This document shows, in pieces, positions 34,428 through 43,645 of a DNA stretch of 64,000 bases. Location: the NCBI GenBank assembly GCA_964533215.1, contig CAZHLJ010000001.1, positions 124,001 to 188,000 on the forward strand, read 5' to 3'. This DNA is from Bact-08 sp964533215. GTDB taxonomy: Bacteria; Bacteroidota; Bacteroidia; Bacteroidales; UBA932. How positions within the stretch are numbered: the first letter of the stretch is position 1; each line of letters opens with the position of its first letter. Below the pieces are notes generated by a model. The model made no database searches. It was not told the DNA's origin and saw only the letters and a list, made by a program, of their open reading frames with translations. A program made the translations under genes and the position numbers.

Positions 34428-34435
34428 CAAATGTA
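34428..34435 (-). promoter_or_regulatory. Probable -7 promoter element of gcvH
   Basis: TACATTTG on the minus strand fits the TAnnTTTG consensus and lies 22 bp before the gcvH ATG, between gcvH and ruvA. No good -33 TTG is visible. Confidence 0.45.
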
Positions 34436-34450
34436 CTAAATAAATTAATA

Positions 34451-35041
34451 TTATAAACGTTTTAACGCAAGCTTGATAATCTCTTCCAGAGAGCTGTCCG
34501 GCTTTTCTCTTAACAGAACTTCAATTACTTTGTCGACATTGCTCTGGGAGAATCCTAAAAGGATAAGAGCTGTTGTGGCCTCTTCTCTGACAGCAGAATT
34601 TGTTGAAGAGGTGAATACAGCAGAACTGGCTGAACCTCCTCCCTTGACTATTTTATCCTTAAGTTCTATAAGCATCCTTTGGGCTGTTTTAAGACCTATA
34701 CCCTTGATACTTTTAAGCTTATTCAAATCTCCACTGATAATGGCATTCCTGATCTCATCCGAGGACATGGAAGAGAGCATCATCCTGGCAGTATTTGGAC
34801 CGATCCCGGAAACTTCAATCAAAAGACAGAATATAAAACGTTCTTCTTTATCTGAAAACCCAAACAGAAGCTCTGTGTCTTCCCTGAGATGGTGGTAAAG
34901 ATATAGTTTAACTTCACAGTCAGGCTTGAGCTTGGAGTATGTCTGAAGTGAAATCAAAATTTTGTATCCAATTTTGTTTGTTTCCAGAACGACTTCGGCA
35001 GGATTAAGTTCGGTCGTTTTTCCGATTATATATTCGTACAT
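34451..35041 (-). CDS. ruvA: Holliday junction DNA helicase subunit RuvA
   Basis: RuvA tetramers bind the Holliday junction and load RuvB. The 196-residue protein has an N-terminal OB-fold (M-Y-E-Y-I-I-G-K), two helix-hairpin-helix segments (about 72-90, V-S-G-I-G-P-N-T-A, and about 107-125, I-K-G-I-G-L-K-T-A-Q-R), and the small C-terminal RuvB-contact domain (about 150-196). A TAAATTTG element (35067-35074, minus) could be its -7 box. ruvB is on the other strand 19 kb away and ruvC is not in the window. Confidence 0.96.
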   Translation of the reverse strand: MYEYIIGKTTELNPAEVVLETNKIGYKILISLQTYSKLKPDCEVKLYLYHHLREDTELLFGFSDKEERFIFCLLIEVSGIGPNTARMMLSSMSSDEIRNAIISGDLNKLKSIKGIGLKTAQRMLIELKDKIVKGGGSASSAVFTSSTNSAVREEATTALILLGFSQSNVDKVIEVLLREKPDSSLEEIIKLALKRL

Positions 35042-35154
35042 ATTTGCCTTAAATAAACATTTCAGGCAAATTTATGTTTTTTAACATAGAATCAGAAACT
35101 TTGTTTTGCTATTTTTGCAAATCGGTGTGACTGAAATAATATAAATACATTTGA

Positions 35155-36381
35155 ATGGAGTCAATTAAGAACATAAACGAGATAAGAAGCCTCTTTCCTG
35201 CACTTAATCAGAAAGTAAACGGAAAGGATCTTGTCTATTTTGATAACGGGGCAACAACGCAAAAACCTCTATGTGTGATAGATCTTATAAATCGAATGAA
35301 TTCAGGTGTAAATGGGAACATTCATCGGGCTGTACATGAGTTAAGCGCAAGGAGTACAGAGTTGTATGAAGGGGCTAGGTCCGATATTCAGAAGTTCATT
35401 AATGCTAGAGAGAGAGAAGAGATAATTTTCACATCTGGTACAACTGCCTCTATAAATTTGGTTGCCAATAGTTTCTGTCAAAAATTCCTAAAAAAGGGTG
35501 ACGCTGTGATAGTTACTGAGGGAGAACACCATTCTAATATTGTTCCTTGGCAATTAGCTTGTGAAAGGAGTGGAGCTCAACTCAGAGTTCTGCCAGTTGA
35601 TGAGAATGGAGTATGGATGTTGGAAAAGCTCTCTGAAATTCTTGACAATAAAGTAAAAATCATTTCAGTTGCACATATCTCAAATGTTTTAGGTGTACTG
35701 AACCCTGTTAGTGAAGTGATTGATATTGCGCACAAAAATGGAATACCTGTATTGGTTGATGGAGCGCAGGGTATAGTTCATTCTAAAGTGGATGTACAGA
35801 TGATGAATTGCGATTTCTACGCATTTTCGGGTCATAAAGTCTATGGTCCAACAGGGACGGGTATTCTCTATGGAAAGAGGGAAATATTGGATTCTATGCC
35901 TCCTTGGATGGGCGGAGGCGATATGGTAGGGACTGTCTCCTTTGATAAAACCACATATGCTGATCTTCCTCTGAAATTTGAAGCAGGAACTCCAAATTTT
36001 ATTGGCGCTGCAGCTCTTGGAGAAGCTGTAAGGTTTGTAGAGTCAATTGACAATGAATTTCTTAAAAGCCATGAACTAAATATAGTTAACTATCTAAAAG
36101 AGAAGTTGTCAGCTATTAATGGACTTAAGGTGTATGGGTATTCGCCTGATAAAATACCTCTGTTCTCATTTACTGTTGATGGTGTTCATCCTACTGATAT
36201 TGCTATGCTTATGGACAAAATGGGTATTGCTTTACGTTCTGGAATGATGTGTTCGGAACCGCTTATGAACAAATTTGGAGTGAATGGCATGCTGAGGGCA
36301 TCGTTGGCGATGTACAACACGATTGATGAGGCTGAATACTTTATTGCATCGCTTAAAAAATCGGTTAAAATGCTTTCTTAG
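35155..36381 (+). CDS. sufS: Cysteine desulfurase SufS
   Basis: SufS takes sulfur from cysteine for Fe-S cluster assembly. The 408-residue type II desulfurase has Y-F-D-N-G-A-T-T-Q-K-P at the N-terminus, F-T-S-G-T-T, H-H-S-N-I-V-P-W, the PLP lysine in S-G-H-K-V-Y-G-P-T-G (about residue 226), and the catalytic Cys366 in R-S-G-M-M-C-S-E-P. sufE follows, giving a SufS-SufE-DUF59 sulfur-handling block; the scaffold genes sufBCD are not in the window. A TATTTTTG element at 35110-35117 is a possible -7 box. Confidence 0.95.
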   Translation: MESIKNINEIRSLFPALNQKVNGKDLVYFDNGATTQKPLCVIDLINRMNSGVNGNIHRAVHELSARSTELYEGARSDIQKFINAREREEIIFTSGTTASINLVANSFCQKFLKKGDAVIVTEGEHHSNIVPWQLACERSGAQLRVLPVDENGVWMLEKLSEILDNKVKIISVAHISNVLGVLNPVSEVIDIAHKNGIPVLVDGAQGIVHSKVDVQMMNCDFYAFSGHKVYGPTGTGILYGKREILDSMPPWMGGGDMVGTVSFDKTTYADLPLKFEAGTPNFIGAAALGEAVRFVESIDNEFLKSHELNIVNYLKEKLSAINGLKVYGYSPDKIPLFSFTVDGVHPTDIAMLMDKMGIALRSGMMCSEPLMNKFGVNGMLRASLAMYNTIDEAEYFIASLKKSVKMLS

Positions 36382-36440
36382 TTGTGAAGCTTTAGTACAA
36401 ATAATGATATTTAAACAAAAGTCAATAAATTAAATAAACA

Positions 36441-36860
36441 ATGACAATTAAAGAAGAGGAGCAGAACATTATTGAAGAATTTTCTGTGTTTACTGATTGG
36501 ATGGATAAGTATGAGTATTTAATAGAGCTTGGAAAGTCATTACCTTTGATTGAGGATGGAAGCCGAACGGAAAATAATCTTATTAAGGGTTGTCAATCAA
36601 GAGTTTGGCTTGATGCCAAATACAATGAAGGTAGGATCTTTTTCACTGCAGACAGTGACGCAATTATTACTAAAGGAATAATATCATTGCTGATAAGAGT
36701 GTTCTCGGGGAGAACTCCAAAAGAAATTTATGATGCAGACCTTGATTTTATAAAAGAGATCGGACTCCAGGATAATCTTTCGCCTACAAGGGCAAATGGT
36801 CTGGTAGCTATGATAAAGCAGATTAAATTATATGCTCTTGCGTTTTCATCAAGTAAATAA
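36441..36860 (+). CDS. sufE: Sulfur acceptor protein SufE
   Basis: SufE accepts the persulfide sulfur from SufS and passes it to the SufBCD scaffold. The 139-residue protein keeps the acceptor Cys51 in K-G-C-Q-S-R-V-W-L and the C-terminal L-S-P-T-R-A-N-G-L segment. It sits 59 bp downstream of sufS and 6 bp before the DUF59 gene. Confidence 0.95.
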   Translation: MTIKEEEQNIIEEFSVFTDWMDKYEYLIELGKSLPLIEDGSRTENNLIKGCQSRVWLDAKYNEGRIFFTADSDAIITKGIISLLIRVFSGRTPKEIYDADLDFIKEIGLQDNLSPTRANGLVAMIKQIKLYALAFSSSK

Positions 36861-36866
36861 CATATT

Positions 36867-37178
36867 ATGAGTGATATAGAAGTAGAAAAAAATATAGTAC
36901 TGGCTTTAAAGCAGGTCTATGATCCGGAGATTCCGGTGAATGTATATGATCTGGGAATGATATATGAAATTAGGGTTGACGATAACCACAAGGCTTTCAT
37001 AACAATGACCCTTACTGCTCCTAATTGTCCTATGGTGGATGATTTGCTAGAACAAGTTCACGATGCAGTAATGGATGTTCCTTCTGTTGAGGATGTTTCC
37101 ATTGAGCTTACTTTCGATCCTCCTTGGGATAAAAACAGAATGAGCGAGGAAGCTCTACTTCAACTGGGCTTTTTATAA
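36867..37178 (+). CDS. DUF59/MIP18-family Fe-S assembly factor (SufT-like)
   Basis: This 103-residue protein is a single DUF59 domain: V-Y-D-P-E-I-P-V-N-V-Y-D-L-G-M-I-Y near the start, and M-T-L-T-A-P-N-C-P-M with the conserved cysteine (about residue 55). SufT and MIP18 proteins with this domain help in Fe-S cluster maturation or carriage. Position directly after sufSE supports that role. The exact client is not known. Confidence 0.88.
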   Translation: MSDIEVEKNIVLALKQVYDPEIPVNVYDLGMIYEIRVDDNHKAFITMTLTAPNCPMVDDLLEQVHDAVMDVPSVEDVSIELTFDPPWDKNRMSEEALLQLGFL

Positions 37179-37195
37179 AATTGAGAAACAATATT

Positions 37196-37714
37196 ATGTC
37201 GGTTGTCTATTTGCTACTAGGGAGTAATGAGGGAGATAAAGTTACAATTCTGCAAAAAGCTGTTAAAAGCTTGGAGTTATTATCAGATAAACCACTCACA
37301 ATCTCATCATTGTATGAGAGCGAGCCTTGGGGATTCAATACTAATGAATGGTTCATCAATCAAGCAGTTAAAATGGAGACTTCTTTTGAGCCTCATGAGC
37401 TATTGAAATCTATTCTGGACATAGAAAAAAATCTTGGACGGGTGAGGAGTGCCGTTGATCGTTCTGTAATGGGTTATTGTTCGAGAACCATCGACATTGA
37501 TATTATCTTCTATGATAATCTTATTATAGATAAACCAGAGCTGACTATTCCTCATCCGAAAATGCATTTGAGGAAGTTTGTTCTAATGCCACTTTCGGAA
37601 ATAGCCCCAAAGTTTATTCATCCTTTACTCAATAAAAGTATTGAGACAATTATAGAGGAGTGCAATGATAATTTGATTGTACGCTGCAAAAAAAGCACTA
37701 TTTTTACGGTTTGA
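37196..37714 (+). CDS. folK: 2-amino-4-hydroxy-6-hydroxymethyldihydropteridine pyrophosphokinase
   Basis: FolK transfers pyrophosphate from ATP to the pterin in folate synthesis. The ATG at 37196 is taken as start because M-S-V-V-Y-L-L-L-G-S-N-E-G-D is the usual N-terminus; a TTG 15 bp upstream is in frame but needless. The 172-residue protein has E-S-E-P-W-G-F, N-L-G-R-V-R-S, S-R-T-I-D-I-D-I-I-F-Y and P-H-P-K-M-H-L-R-K-F-V-L-M-P-L. It lies 17 bp after the DUF59 gene and 15 bp before glyS, so it shares their transcript. No other folate gene is nearby. Confidence 0.93.
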   Translation: MSVVYLLLGSNEGDKVTILQKAVKSLELLSDKPLTISSLYESEPWGFNTNEWFINQAVKMETSFEPHELLKSILDIEKNLGRVRSAVDRSVMGYCSRTIDIDIIFYDNLIIDKPELTIPHPKMHLRKFVLMPLSEIAPKFIHPLLNKSIETIIEECNDNLIVRCKKSTIFTV

Positions 37715-37729
37715 TAAAGAAATTCAGAT

Positions 37730-39268
37730 ATGACACAAGAGGAGTTATTTAAAAGCCTGACTGCGCATGCTAAAGAGTATGGCTTCATTTTTCAATCAAG
37801 TGAGATTTATGACGGCTTGAGTGCCGTGTACGATTATGGCCAGCTTGGGGCTGAACTCAAAAACAACATTAAGAAATATTGGTGGGATTCAATGGTACGC
37901 CTAAATGAAAACATTGTGGGTATTGATTCTGCTATATTCATGCATCCTAAGATCTGGGAGGCATCCGGCCATGTAGGAGCCTTTAATGATCCATTGATTG
38001 ACAACAAGGATTCCAAAAAGAGATACCGTGCTGATGTGCTTCTTGAGGATTATATTGCTAAGATTGAGGAGAAGATAGAGAAAGAGGTTGAAAAAGGGAA
38101 GAAGAAGTTTGGTGATAGTTTCGATGAAGTACAGTTCAGGGCTACTAACCCAAATATTTTACGCAACCGAGCAAAAGCGGATGAAGTTTCTGAAAAAATG
38201 AACGTAGCGCTGAATGCAAATGATCTGGAGGCAGTAAGGCAACTGATAGTTGATTGTGAGATTGTTTGTCCAATTTCCGGAACAAGGAACTGGACGGATG
38301 TGCGTCAGTTTAATCTAATGTTCTCTACTCAGATGGGTAGTGTGAGTGAGGATTCAAATGTGCTTTATCTGAGACCGGAGACTGCTCAAGGTATTTTTGT
38401 CAATTTTCTCAATGTTCAGAAGACTGGAAGAATGAAAATCCCATTTGGGATTGCTCAGATAGGAAAGGCCTTTAGGAATGAAATTGTAGCGCGCCAGTTT
38501 ATCTTCCGTATGAGAGAGTTTGAACAGATGGAGATGCAGTTTTTTGTGAGGCCGGGTGAGGAGCTTAAATGGTTTGAAAAGTGGAAGGAGGCTCGTCTGA
38601 AATGGCACAAAGCTCTTGGACTTGGAGACTGTAAATATCGTTTCCACGATCATCAGAAGCTTGCACATTATGCAAATGCTGCAACAGATATAGAATTTGA
38701 TTTTCCTTTTGGATTTAAGGAGTTGGAGGGAATACACTCACGTACGGACTTCGATTTGAGTCAGCATCAGAAATTCTCCGGGAGGAAACTTCAGTATTTT
38801 GATCCGGAAACCAATGAGAGTTATGTTCCTTATGTAATTGAAACTTCCATCGGTCTTGACAGGACTTTCCTGGCCATCTATTCTTCTGCTTATTGTGAGG
38901 AAAAGCTTTCAGACGGGGAGGAGAGGGTTGTATTGAAGTTACCTGCTGCTCTTGCTCCTGTTAAGTTAGCTGTACTTCCTTTGGTTAAAAAGGATGGACT
39001 TCCTGAGATGGCTAGAGAGGTAATGAATGAGATGAAATTTGACCTAAATTGCCAATATGATGAAAAAGACAGTATAGGAAAGAGATATCGCCGTCAGGAT
39101 GCAATTGGGACGCCATTTTGTGTCACAATTGACCACCAGAGCCTGGAAGACAAGTGCGTGACATTACGTTACAGGGATTCTATGGAGCAGGAAAGAGTTC
39201 CTGTAAAGGCTCTTAAGGCTATCGTAGAAGATAAGGTAAGTATGCGTAAGCTACTTGAGCAATTGTAA
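37730..39268 (+). CDS. glyS: Glycine-tRNA ligase, single-chain (alpha2) type
   Basis: This class IIa synthetase charges tRNA-Gly. The 512-residue single chain is of the alpha2 (eukaryote/Bacteroidota/Gram-positive) kind rather than the alpha2beta2 GlyQS of Proteobacteria. Visible are Y-G-Q-L-G-A-E-L-K-N-N near the start, T-A-Q-G-I-F-V-N-F (about 218-226), motif 2 F-R-N-E-I-V-A-R-Q-F-I-F-R-M-R-E, motif 3 with T-S-I-G-L-D-R-T-F-L-A, and the C-terminal anticodon-binding domain (about 390-512). It is the last gene of the rightward sufS-to-glyS run and is followed by a clear terminator. Confidence 0.96.
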   Translation: MTQEELFKSLTAHAKEYGFIFQSSEIYDGLSAVYDYGQLGAELKNNIKKYWWDSMVRLNENIVGIDSAIFMHPKIWEASGHVGAFNDPLIDNKDSKKRYRADVLLEDYIAKIEEKIEKEVEKGKKKFGDSFDEVQFRATNPNILRNRAKADEVSEKMNVALNANDLEAVRQLIVDCEIVCPISGTRNWTDVRQFNLMFSTQMGSVSEDSNVLYLRPETAQGIFVNFLNVQKTGRMKIPFGIAQIGKAFRNEIVARQFIFRMREFEQMEMQFFVRPGEELKWFEKWKEARLKWHKALGLGDCKYRFHDHQKLAHYANAATDIEFDFPFGFKELEGIHSRTDFDLSQHQKFSGRKLQYFDPETNESYVPYVIETSIGLDRTFLAIYSSAYCEEKLSDGEERVVLKLPAALAPVKLAVLPLVKKDGLPEMAREVMNEMKFDLNCQYDEKDSIGKRYRRQDAIGTPFCVTIDHQSLEDKCVTLRYRDSMEQERVPVKALKAIVEDKVSMRKLLEQL

Positions 39269-39283
39269 TCCTATTCTTGATTA

Positions 39284-39325
39284 AATAAAAAAGCCTCGTG
39301 AATTAAATTCCGAGGCTTTTTTATT
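39284..39325. terminator. Bidirectional terminator between glyS and the TPR gene
   Basis: A perfect 15-bp inverted repeat (39284-39298 and 39311-39325, core AAGCCTCG/CGAGGCTT) has A and T runs outside the stem. It serves glyS from the left and the exbB-to-TPR operon from the right. Confidence 0.92.
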
Positions 39326-39340
39326 TATCTTGCTTTAAAA

Positions 39341-40972
39341 TTATTTTTTCTTGCTCCCTTTCATCCCTTCAAGGGCTTTTAGTGCCACTTCATTGGTAGG
39401 GTCGATTGCAAGGATCTTGTTCCAGTATTCTTTTGATTGATCAAGCTCCTCTTTGATATAGTGGTAATATCCCAAGTATCTGTAGCACTCAATAAGAATC
39501 TGAGGTTTATCTTCTTTTACCAGTATTGCTGCAGCAGTTTCGTAGTATGGTTTTGCCAACCCTTTTTCGCAGGTTGCATCAATAAGTGAATTTGTACGTG
39601 CTGTCCACAATGCGCCTTGGTATCCTTCCGGAGCTCTTTCTGTTACAATTTTGAAGAGAGAATCAGCTGCCTGATAGTATTTGAGTCTGGTATCATTATA
39701 GACAGCCGAAGAGTCAAGAGCATATCCAGCATTATAATATACTTTTCCGAGATTTAGATAATCTTGTGTTGTAACTCCATCTCCCAATTTACTTAAATAG
39801 GTGGTGTAGTTAGGAATGGCATTTTGATAATTGCTCATCTTTTCATAAACATTCCCAATCTCTTTGTAAAGATCAATTTTTGTTGAATCCATTTTCAATG
39901 CAGACTGGAATGCTGAAATGGCTGACTCTCCCTCTTTATTGTCAGCAAGCAGATATCCGTAGTAAACAAAGTCTTTTGTTATATATTCTTCCTGATTACC
40001 GGACTTCATGAAATCTTTTGCAGCAGCCAGGCCCTGAACAGTATCTTTCAGGTTGTAAAGGTTATACATGAGAAGTCTTTTCAGTACAAAATTATTTGGC
40101 TCTTCTACAAGTAATTTCTTTACAATAGAGAGAGACTGGTTATAGTCTTCTGCAAATTGGAGGATGTTTGCATATCTTATTTTATCAGCGGTTGTAGCAA
40201 ATCCACTTTTCATGTGTTCTGCATATACCTCTTTTGCTTTGCTGAATTGACCGTTCTGGTAATATAGCTCGGCAAGTTCTTTCTCGGCAACAGGTGACTT
40301 AGGATATACTTCCAATAGCCTCTTCATCATATCTATGGAAGAATTAATATTCAAACCTGCATAGATTCTTGAGCTTTTCAAATATGCCTGATAGCAGTTT
40401 GGATCAAAGTAAATAGCCTGTTCGTAAAGACTACTTGCATTTCCATAATCTTTATCAGCGGCAAAGATATCACCTTCCAGTACATATGTCTCAGGGTATT
40501 TTTCGTTGATAACCTTTGCTTTTTCTATATATTCCAATGCTTTGACTTTGCTTGCGCCAGATGTGAAGAATGCTTTGGCGGCAGCAACCCATACAGCTGG
40601 ATTTTTCTTGCTTGTTTTGCCTTTGACAATTGTCTCAATAGCTTTTATTGTCAATTCAGGTGAACTCTTAAGGGAAAGTTTTGCCTGTCCGATCTGGTTA
40701 AATGGATCCAAAGGGTTTGCAATCAGACCCTCTTTATAGTAGAAAGATGCTGAATCAGGATTGTTAGAATCGTAATAGATTTCACCTAAATAATAACAAG
40801 CTTCTGCTTTGTCTACATCACCTTTTTGAAGATTGTCCTTCAAAATGCTTTTGGCTGTATTCAACAGACCGGCATTATAGAATTCGATACCTTTTTTATT
40901 ATCGTTTGCAGAAGATGTAAAGCATACTGCAAGAGCTGTTGCTGATAATGTTAATTTTATGAATGTATGCAT
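39341..40972 (-). CDS. TPR-repeat periplasmic protein, last gene of the exb-ton operon
   Basis: This 543-residue protein has a signal peptide (about 1-22) and is then almost entirely tetratricopeptide-like helices, with repeats such as A-C-Y-Y-L-G-E-I-Y-Y-D, K-E-L-A-E-L-Y-Y-Q-N-G-Q and Y-K-E-I-G-N-V-Y-E-K-M-S-N-Y. TPR proteins are scaffolds; the signal peptide puts this one in the periplasm or on a membrane surface. It starts 10 bp after the PstS-like gene and ends the operon that encodes ExbB, two ExbD, TonB, a small membrane protein and a PstS-like lipoprotein. Its partner is unknown, but the operon suggests work with the TonB motor. Confidence 0.82.
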   Translation of the reverse strand: MHTFIKLTLSATALAVCFTSSANDNKKGIEFYNAGLLNTAKSILKDNLQKGDVDKAEACYYLGEIYYDSNNPDSASFYYKEGLIANPLDPFNQIGQAKLSLKSSPELTIKAIETIVKGKTSKKNPAVWVAAAKAFFTSGASKVKALEYIEKAKVINEKYPETYVLEGDIFAADKDYGNASSLYEQAIYFDPNCYQAYLKSSRIYAGLNINSSIDMMKRLLEVYPKSPVAEKELAELYYQNGQFSKAKEVYAEHMKSGFATTADKIRYANILQFAEDYNQSLSIVKKLLVEEPNNFVLKRLLMYNLYNLKDTVQGLAAAKDFMKSGNQEEYITKDFVYYGYLLADNKEGESAISAFQSALKMDSTKIDLYKEIGNVYEKMSNYQNAIPNYTTYLSKLGDGVTTQDYLNLGKVYYNAGYALDSSAVYNDTRLKYYQAADSLFKIVTERAPEGYQGALWTARTNSLIDATCEKGLAKPYYETAAAILVKEDKPQILIECYRYLGYYHYIKEELDQSKEYWNKILAIDPTNEVALKALEGMKGSKKK

Positions 40973-40981
40973 ATTTTAAAT

Positions 40982-41935
40982 TTAAAGGTTGTTTCGTACA
41001 TTAACTACGCGAAGTGATTGTGTAGCAGGCACTATTCCGGCGCGAAGAACGATTCGTTGACCTCTGTCGCTACAGATAAATGATGTAAAACCAGTTGCCA
41101 GTCCAAGTCTGGGATCTGTAATAATAATATAAATATCTCTTAAAAGCGGATAATACTGAAGTGCCATATATGCCTGATATGGCTTGTAGCTGTTGGTTTT
41201 CAGAGCAACAGCCTCATTAGTTACAGCAGCTACTGTAACTCGATCAGAAAACGTAAGGTTGGTTGTATCAGTATCATTACCTACCCAATCAACACCGATG
41301 ACACCAATTGAATTTATATCAGAAGCTACATAATCGATTACCTTCGGATTACTGCCTTGGGCATATGATCCTTTATATATGGGTTTTCCTCCGCATATGG
41401 AATCGACAGCGTACCTGACTGTACCCGATTCCTGATTGTCAAAGACAAGCTTGATTTTGCCCAATTTTGAGCCTTTTCGCAGGTCTTTCCATTCGGTTAT
41501 ATCACCTGTCATAATCTTGCGGATTTCAGATACGGTGAATATCGAGTCGGGGTTGTTTTTGTGTACAATAAGTGCAATTGCATCTGTTGCCATTTTAGCT
41601 TCGGACGCAAATAATTTCTTGGATTCAAGTTGCTGATGTTGTGACTTAGACAGTTTGCGGGAGATAATAATCATACGCACACTATCCTTCATCAACAGAT
41701 CAACAGCTCTATTCTCGTTTGTGAATATAGGAACTATACCAGCGGTCTCATGCATTGCCTCAAAAACATCAATCTCCTGTTTAATCAAGGGAGCGAAATT
41801 TTCATCAACTGCAATCTGGATAACTCCACTGGAAACAGTATCAGTATGCTTGCCTGTTTTACTGCTGTTATTGCAGGAACAGACAAGCATTGATACTAAT
41901 ATCGTATATATGGTTATGCTTATTTTATTGTGCAT
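40982..41935 (-). CDS. PstS-like phosphate-binding lipoprotein in a TonB operon
   Basis: This 317-residue protein has a lipoprotein signal (V-C-S-C, lipidated Cys at 21) and the periplasmic binding-protein fold of PstS: D-E-N-F-A-P-L-I near residue 43, and I-I-S-R-K-L-S plus A-I-A-L-I-V-H-K-N-N-P, which match the phosphate-binding protein core; E-S-G-T-V-R-Y-A is the second hinge. The phosphate-ligand residues of classical PstS are only partly recognisable. No pstC, pstA or pstB is nearby, so it is unlikely to feed an ABC importer here. The genes before it encode a TonB motor, and a TPR protein follows. Substrate and partner are unknown. Confidence 0.82.
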   Translation of the reverse strand: MHNKISITIYTILVSMLVCSCNNSSKTGKHTDTVSSGVIQIAVDENFAPLIKQEIDVFEAMHETAGIVPIFTNENRAVDLLMKDSVRMIIISRKLSKSQHQQLESKKLFASEAKMATDAIALIVHKNNPDSIFTVSEIRKIMTGDITEWKDLRKGSKLGKIKLVFDNQESGTVRYAVDSICGGKPIYKGSYAQGSNPKVIDYVASDINSIGVIGVDWVGNDTDTTNLTFSDRVTVAAVTNEAVALKTNSYKPYQAYMALQYYPLLRDIYIIITDPRLGLATGFTSFICSDRGQRIVLRAGIVPATQSLRVVNVRNNL

Positions 41936-41940
41936 AAAGT

Positions 41941-42129
41941 CTATTTTTTTATTTTAATAAACCTGTAAGTTCTGAAAATCCCATAGAGAAATAGAACGGC
42001 CGCCAATACATATCCTGTCTTTTTAGGTATGATTACATTGAAAATGTTTGTAAATGTAAGCATACCTGCAAAGGCAAAATAAAAGATCACCATAAATAAA
42101 CCAAAAGAGGCATTGATATTTGGTTTCAT
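41941..42129 (-). CDS. Small two-helix membrane protein, conserved operon position
   Basis: This 62-residue protein has two hydrophobic helices (about residues 9-30 and 38-54) and a basic end (I-K-I-K-K). No known domain is recognised. It begins 16 bp after tonB and ends 5 bp before the PstS-like gene on the same strand, which makes it a real gene rather than a stray frame. It may be an assembly or motor-accessory subunit. Confidence 0.65.
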   Translation of the reverse strand: MKPNINASFGLFMVIFYFAFAGMLTFTNIFNVIIPKKTGYVLAAVLFLYGIFRTYRFIKIKK

Positions 42130-42145
42130 AAATTAAAAGAACGTT

Positions 42146-42964
42146 TTACTCAAGACGGAAAATAACCGGTAGAATAAAGTATACTGGAACAGGTGTACCA
42201 TTTTGCTTTCCAGGAATCCATTTAGGCATCATTTTGATTACCCTCACAGCCTCTTTTGAGCATTCAGGATCGATACTCTTCAATACCTCTACTTTTTCTA
42301 TACTTCCGGTCTTTGAAACCACGAATCTGACAACTACCTTGCCCTGGATACCATTTTCCAGAACAATAGGGGGATAAACTATGTTTTTGTTTATGAAATT
42401 CATCATAGCCTTTTCTCCACCAGGGAATTGAGGCATCTGTTCAACAAGTAGGAACGGCTCTTCTTCCTTAGGAGCTTCCTGAGCAACCTCACGGACTTCC
42501 GAGATATCCTTTCCATGTACTTCATCTGTACCAACAACATCCTTTACAGAGATGCCTGTCTTGACAGCAAGAAGCTCATCCTGAGATTTGATTTCATCCT
42601 CATCGCGGACTTCCTCGTCTTTTTTGATCACAGGTGGAGTGAACTTGATTGAACTTTTTAATGGAGGAGGAGGAGCGGTCTCTATCTTCTTCACATTCTC
42701 ATTATTCTCCTTCTTTTCAGCAGGAGGGAGTTTTGTGAGAGTGGTAACTTCGACCATCTCGTCCTTTTGTTTCATACTTTCGCTGACCATCTTCATAATG
42801 TATGTTCCGCCTATAATCAGAACAGCCAATATTACAATGACCAACATCGCTGTGGCGTGTCTCTTACCGGAAGAGAGTCTCAACCGGTATGCGCCATAGT
42901 CTTTGTTTTTATTCTCAAAAACCAAATTACACCAAGCTTCTGAGTTAAGGTCTATTTTAGCCAT
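42146..42964 (-). CDS. tonB: Energy transducer TonB
   Basis: This 272-residue TonB has a short cytoplasmic start with N-K-D-Y-G-A-Y-R-L-R (a common opener of Bacteroidota TonB), a membrane anchor (about 35-57), a Pro/Glu/Lys-rich periplasmic spacer with P-P-P-L, and a C-terminal domain with N-I-V-Y-P-P-I-V-L-E-N-G-I-Q-G-K-V and the end V-P-V-Y-F-I-L-P-V-I-F-R-L. It follows two ExbD genes by 20 bp. It is the second TonB of the window and the one with its own ExbBD motor. Confidence 0.93.
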   Translation of the reverse strand: MAKIDLNSEAWCNLVFENKNKDYGAYRLRLSSGKRHATAMLVIVILAVLIIGGTYIMKMVSESMKQKDEMVEVTTLTKLPPAEKKENNENVKKIETAPPPPLKSSIKFTPPVIKKDEEVRDEDEIKSQDELLAVKTGISVKDVVGTDEVHGKDISEVREVAQEAPKEEEPFLLVEQMPQFPGGEKAMMNFINKNIVYPPIVLENGIQGKVVVRFVVSKTGSIEKVEVLKSIDPECSKEAVRVIKMMPKWIPGKQNGTPVPVYFILPVIFRLE

Positions 42965-42984
42965 TTACTTTACTATAATTATGA

Positions 42985-43641
42985 TTATTTGATTTTTGAT
43001 TGGTCAATATTCTTTGTCAGCTCTCCTTGTGTCTGTTTGTTAGTCAAAAGGAATTTATCGCTGTCTGTAATATCAACAATCGCGTATTGACTAATGCTGC
43101 AGATATGCATCTCATCGAGTGCATCGATAAGGTTCTTGTAATTTGAGTCATCAGAAGCTTTAATCATAACAACAGGAGATGACTTCGATTTTTTAGCCTC
43201 GGTCATCTGTTTGTTATATTCTTCTTCAGACATTTTTTCTGTCAGCTTTTTCTGTTTAAGAGCTTCTACCTTTGCAACAACCTCAGCATTTCTCTCTAAC
43301 AAGATTGCTCTTAGACCGTCGGATTTGTAAGTTGTCTCACGCAGAGAGTTGTAGTTATTGTAGTCAGGTTCTCCAAGATAATAGTAAACCTTGTCTTCCG
43401 GACCCAAAATAATGGTTATTGCCCTTGAAGCCTTTACCTTATTTTGTTCATCCTCTGTTATCTCATCGTTTGTAGGCATACTTATCTCCATGGTCTGAGG
43501 TTTGCTCAGAGATGTACAAAGCATGAAAAAAGTGATCAGCAACATATTCATATCTACCATTGGGGTAAAGTCGATATGTACGCTCATTTTTTTGGTTTTA
43601 CCCTTCTTAGGTTTTCCGCCTTTTTCTTGTATTTCTGCCAT
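42985..43641 (-). CDS. exbD: Biopolymer transporter ExbD (second copy)
   Basis: The start is set at the ATG at 43641 (M-A-E-I-Q-E-K-G-G); longer frames overlap the preceding exbD. The 218-residue protein has a basic N-terminus, a single membrane segment with the key D-F-T-P-M-V-D-M-N-M-L-L-I-T-F-F-M (about 24-40; the first Asp of the pore), and a periplasmic domain with the typical V-M-I-K-A-S-D-D-S-N-Y. Only 4 bp separate it from the first exbD. Two unlike ExbD proteins probably make a hetero-oligomer in the motor. Confidence 0.92.
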   Translation of the reverse strand: MAEIQEKGGKPKKGKTKKMSVHIDFTPMVDMNMLLITFFMLCTSLSKPQTMEISMPTNDEITEDEQNKVKASRAITIILGPEDKVYYYLGEPDYNNYNSLRETTYKSDGLRAILLERNAEVVAKVEALKQKKLTEKMSEEEYNKQMTEAKKSKSSPVVMIKASDDSNYKNLIDALDEMHICSISQYAIVDITDSDKFLLTNKQTQGELTKNIDQSKIK

Positions 43642-43645
43642 AATG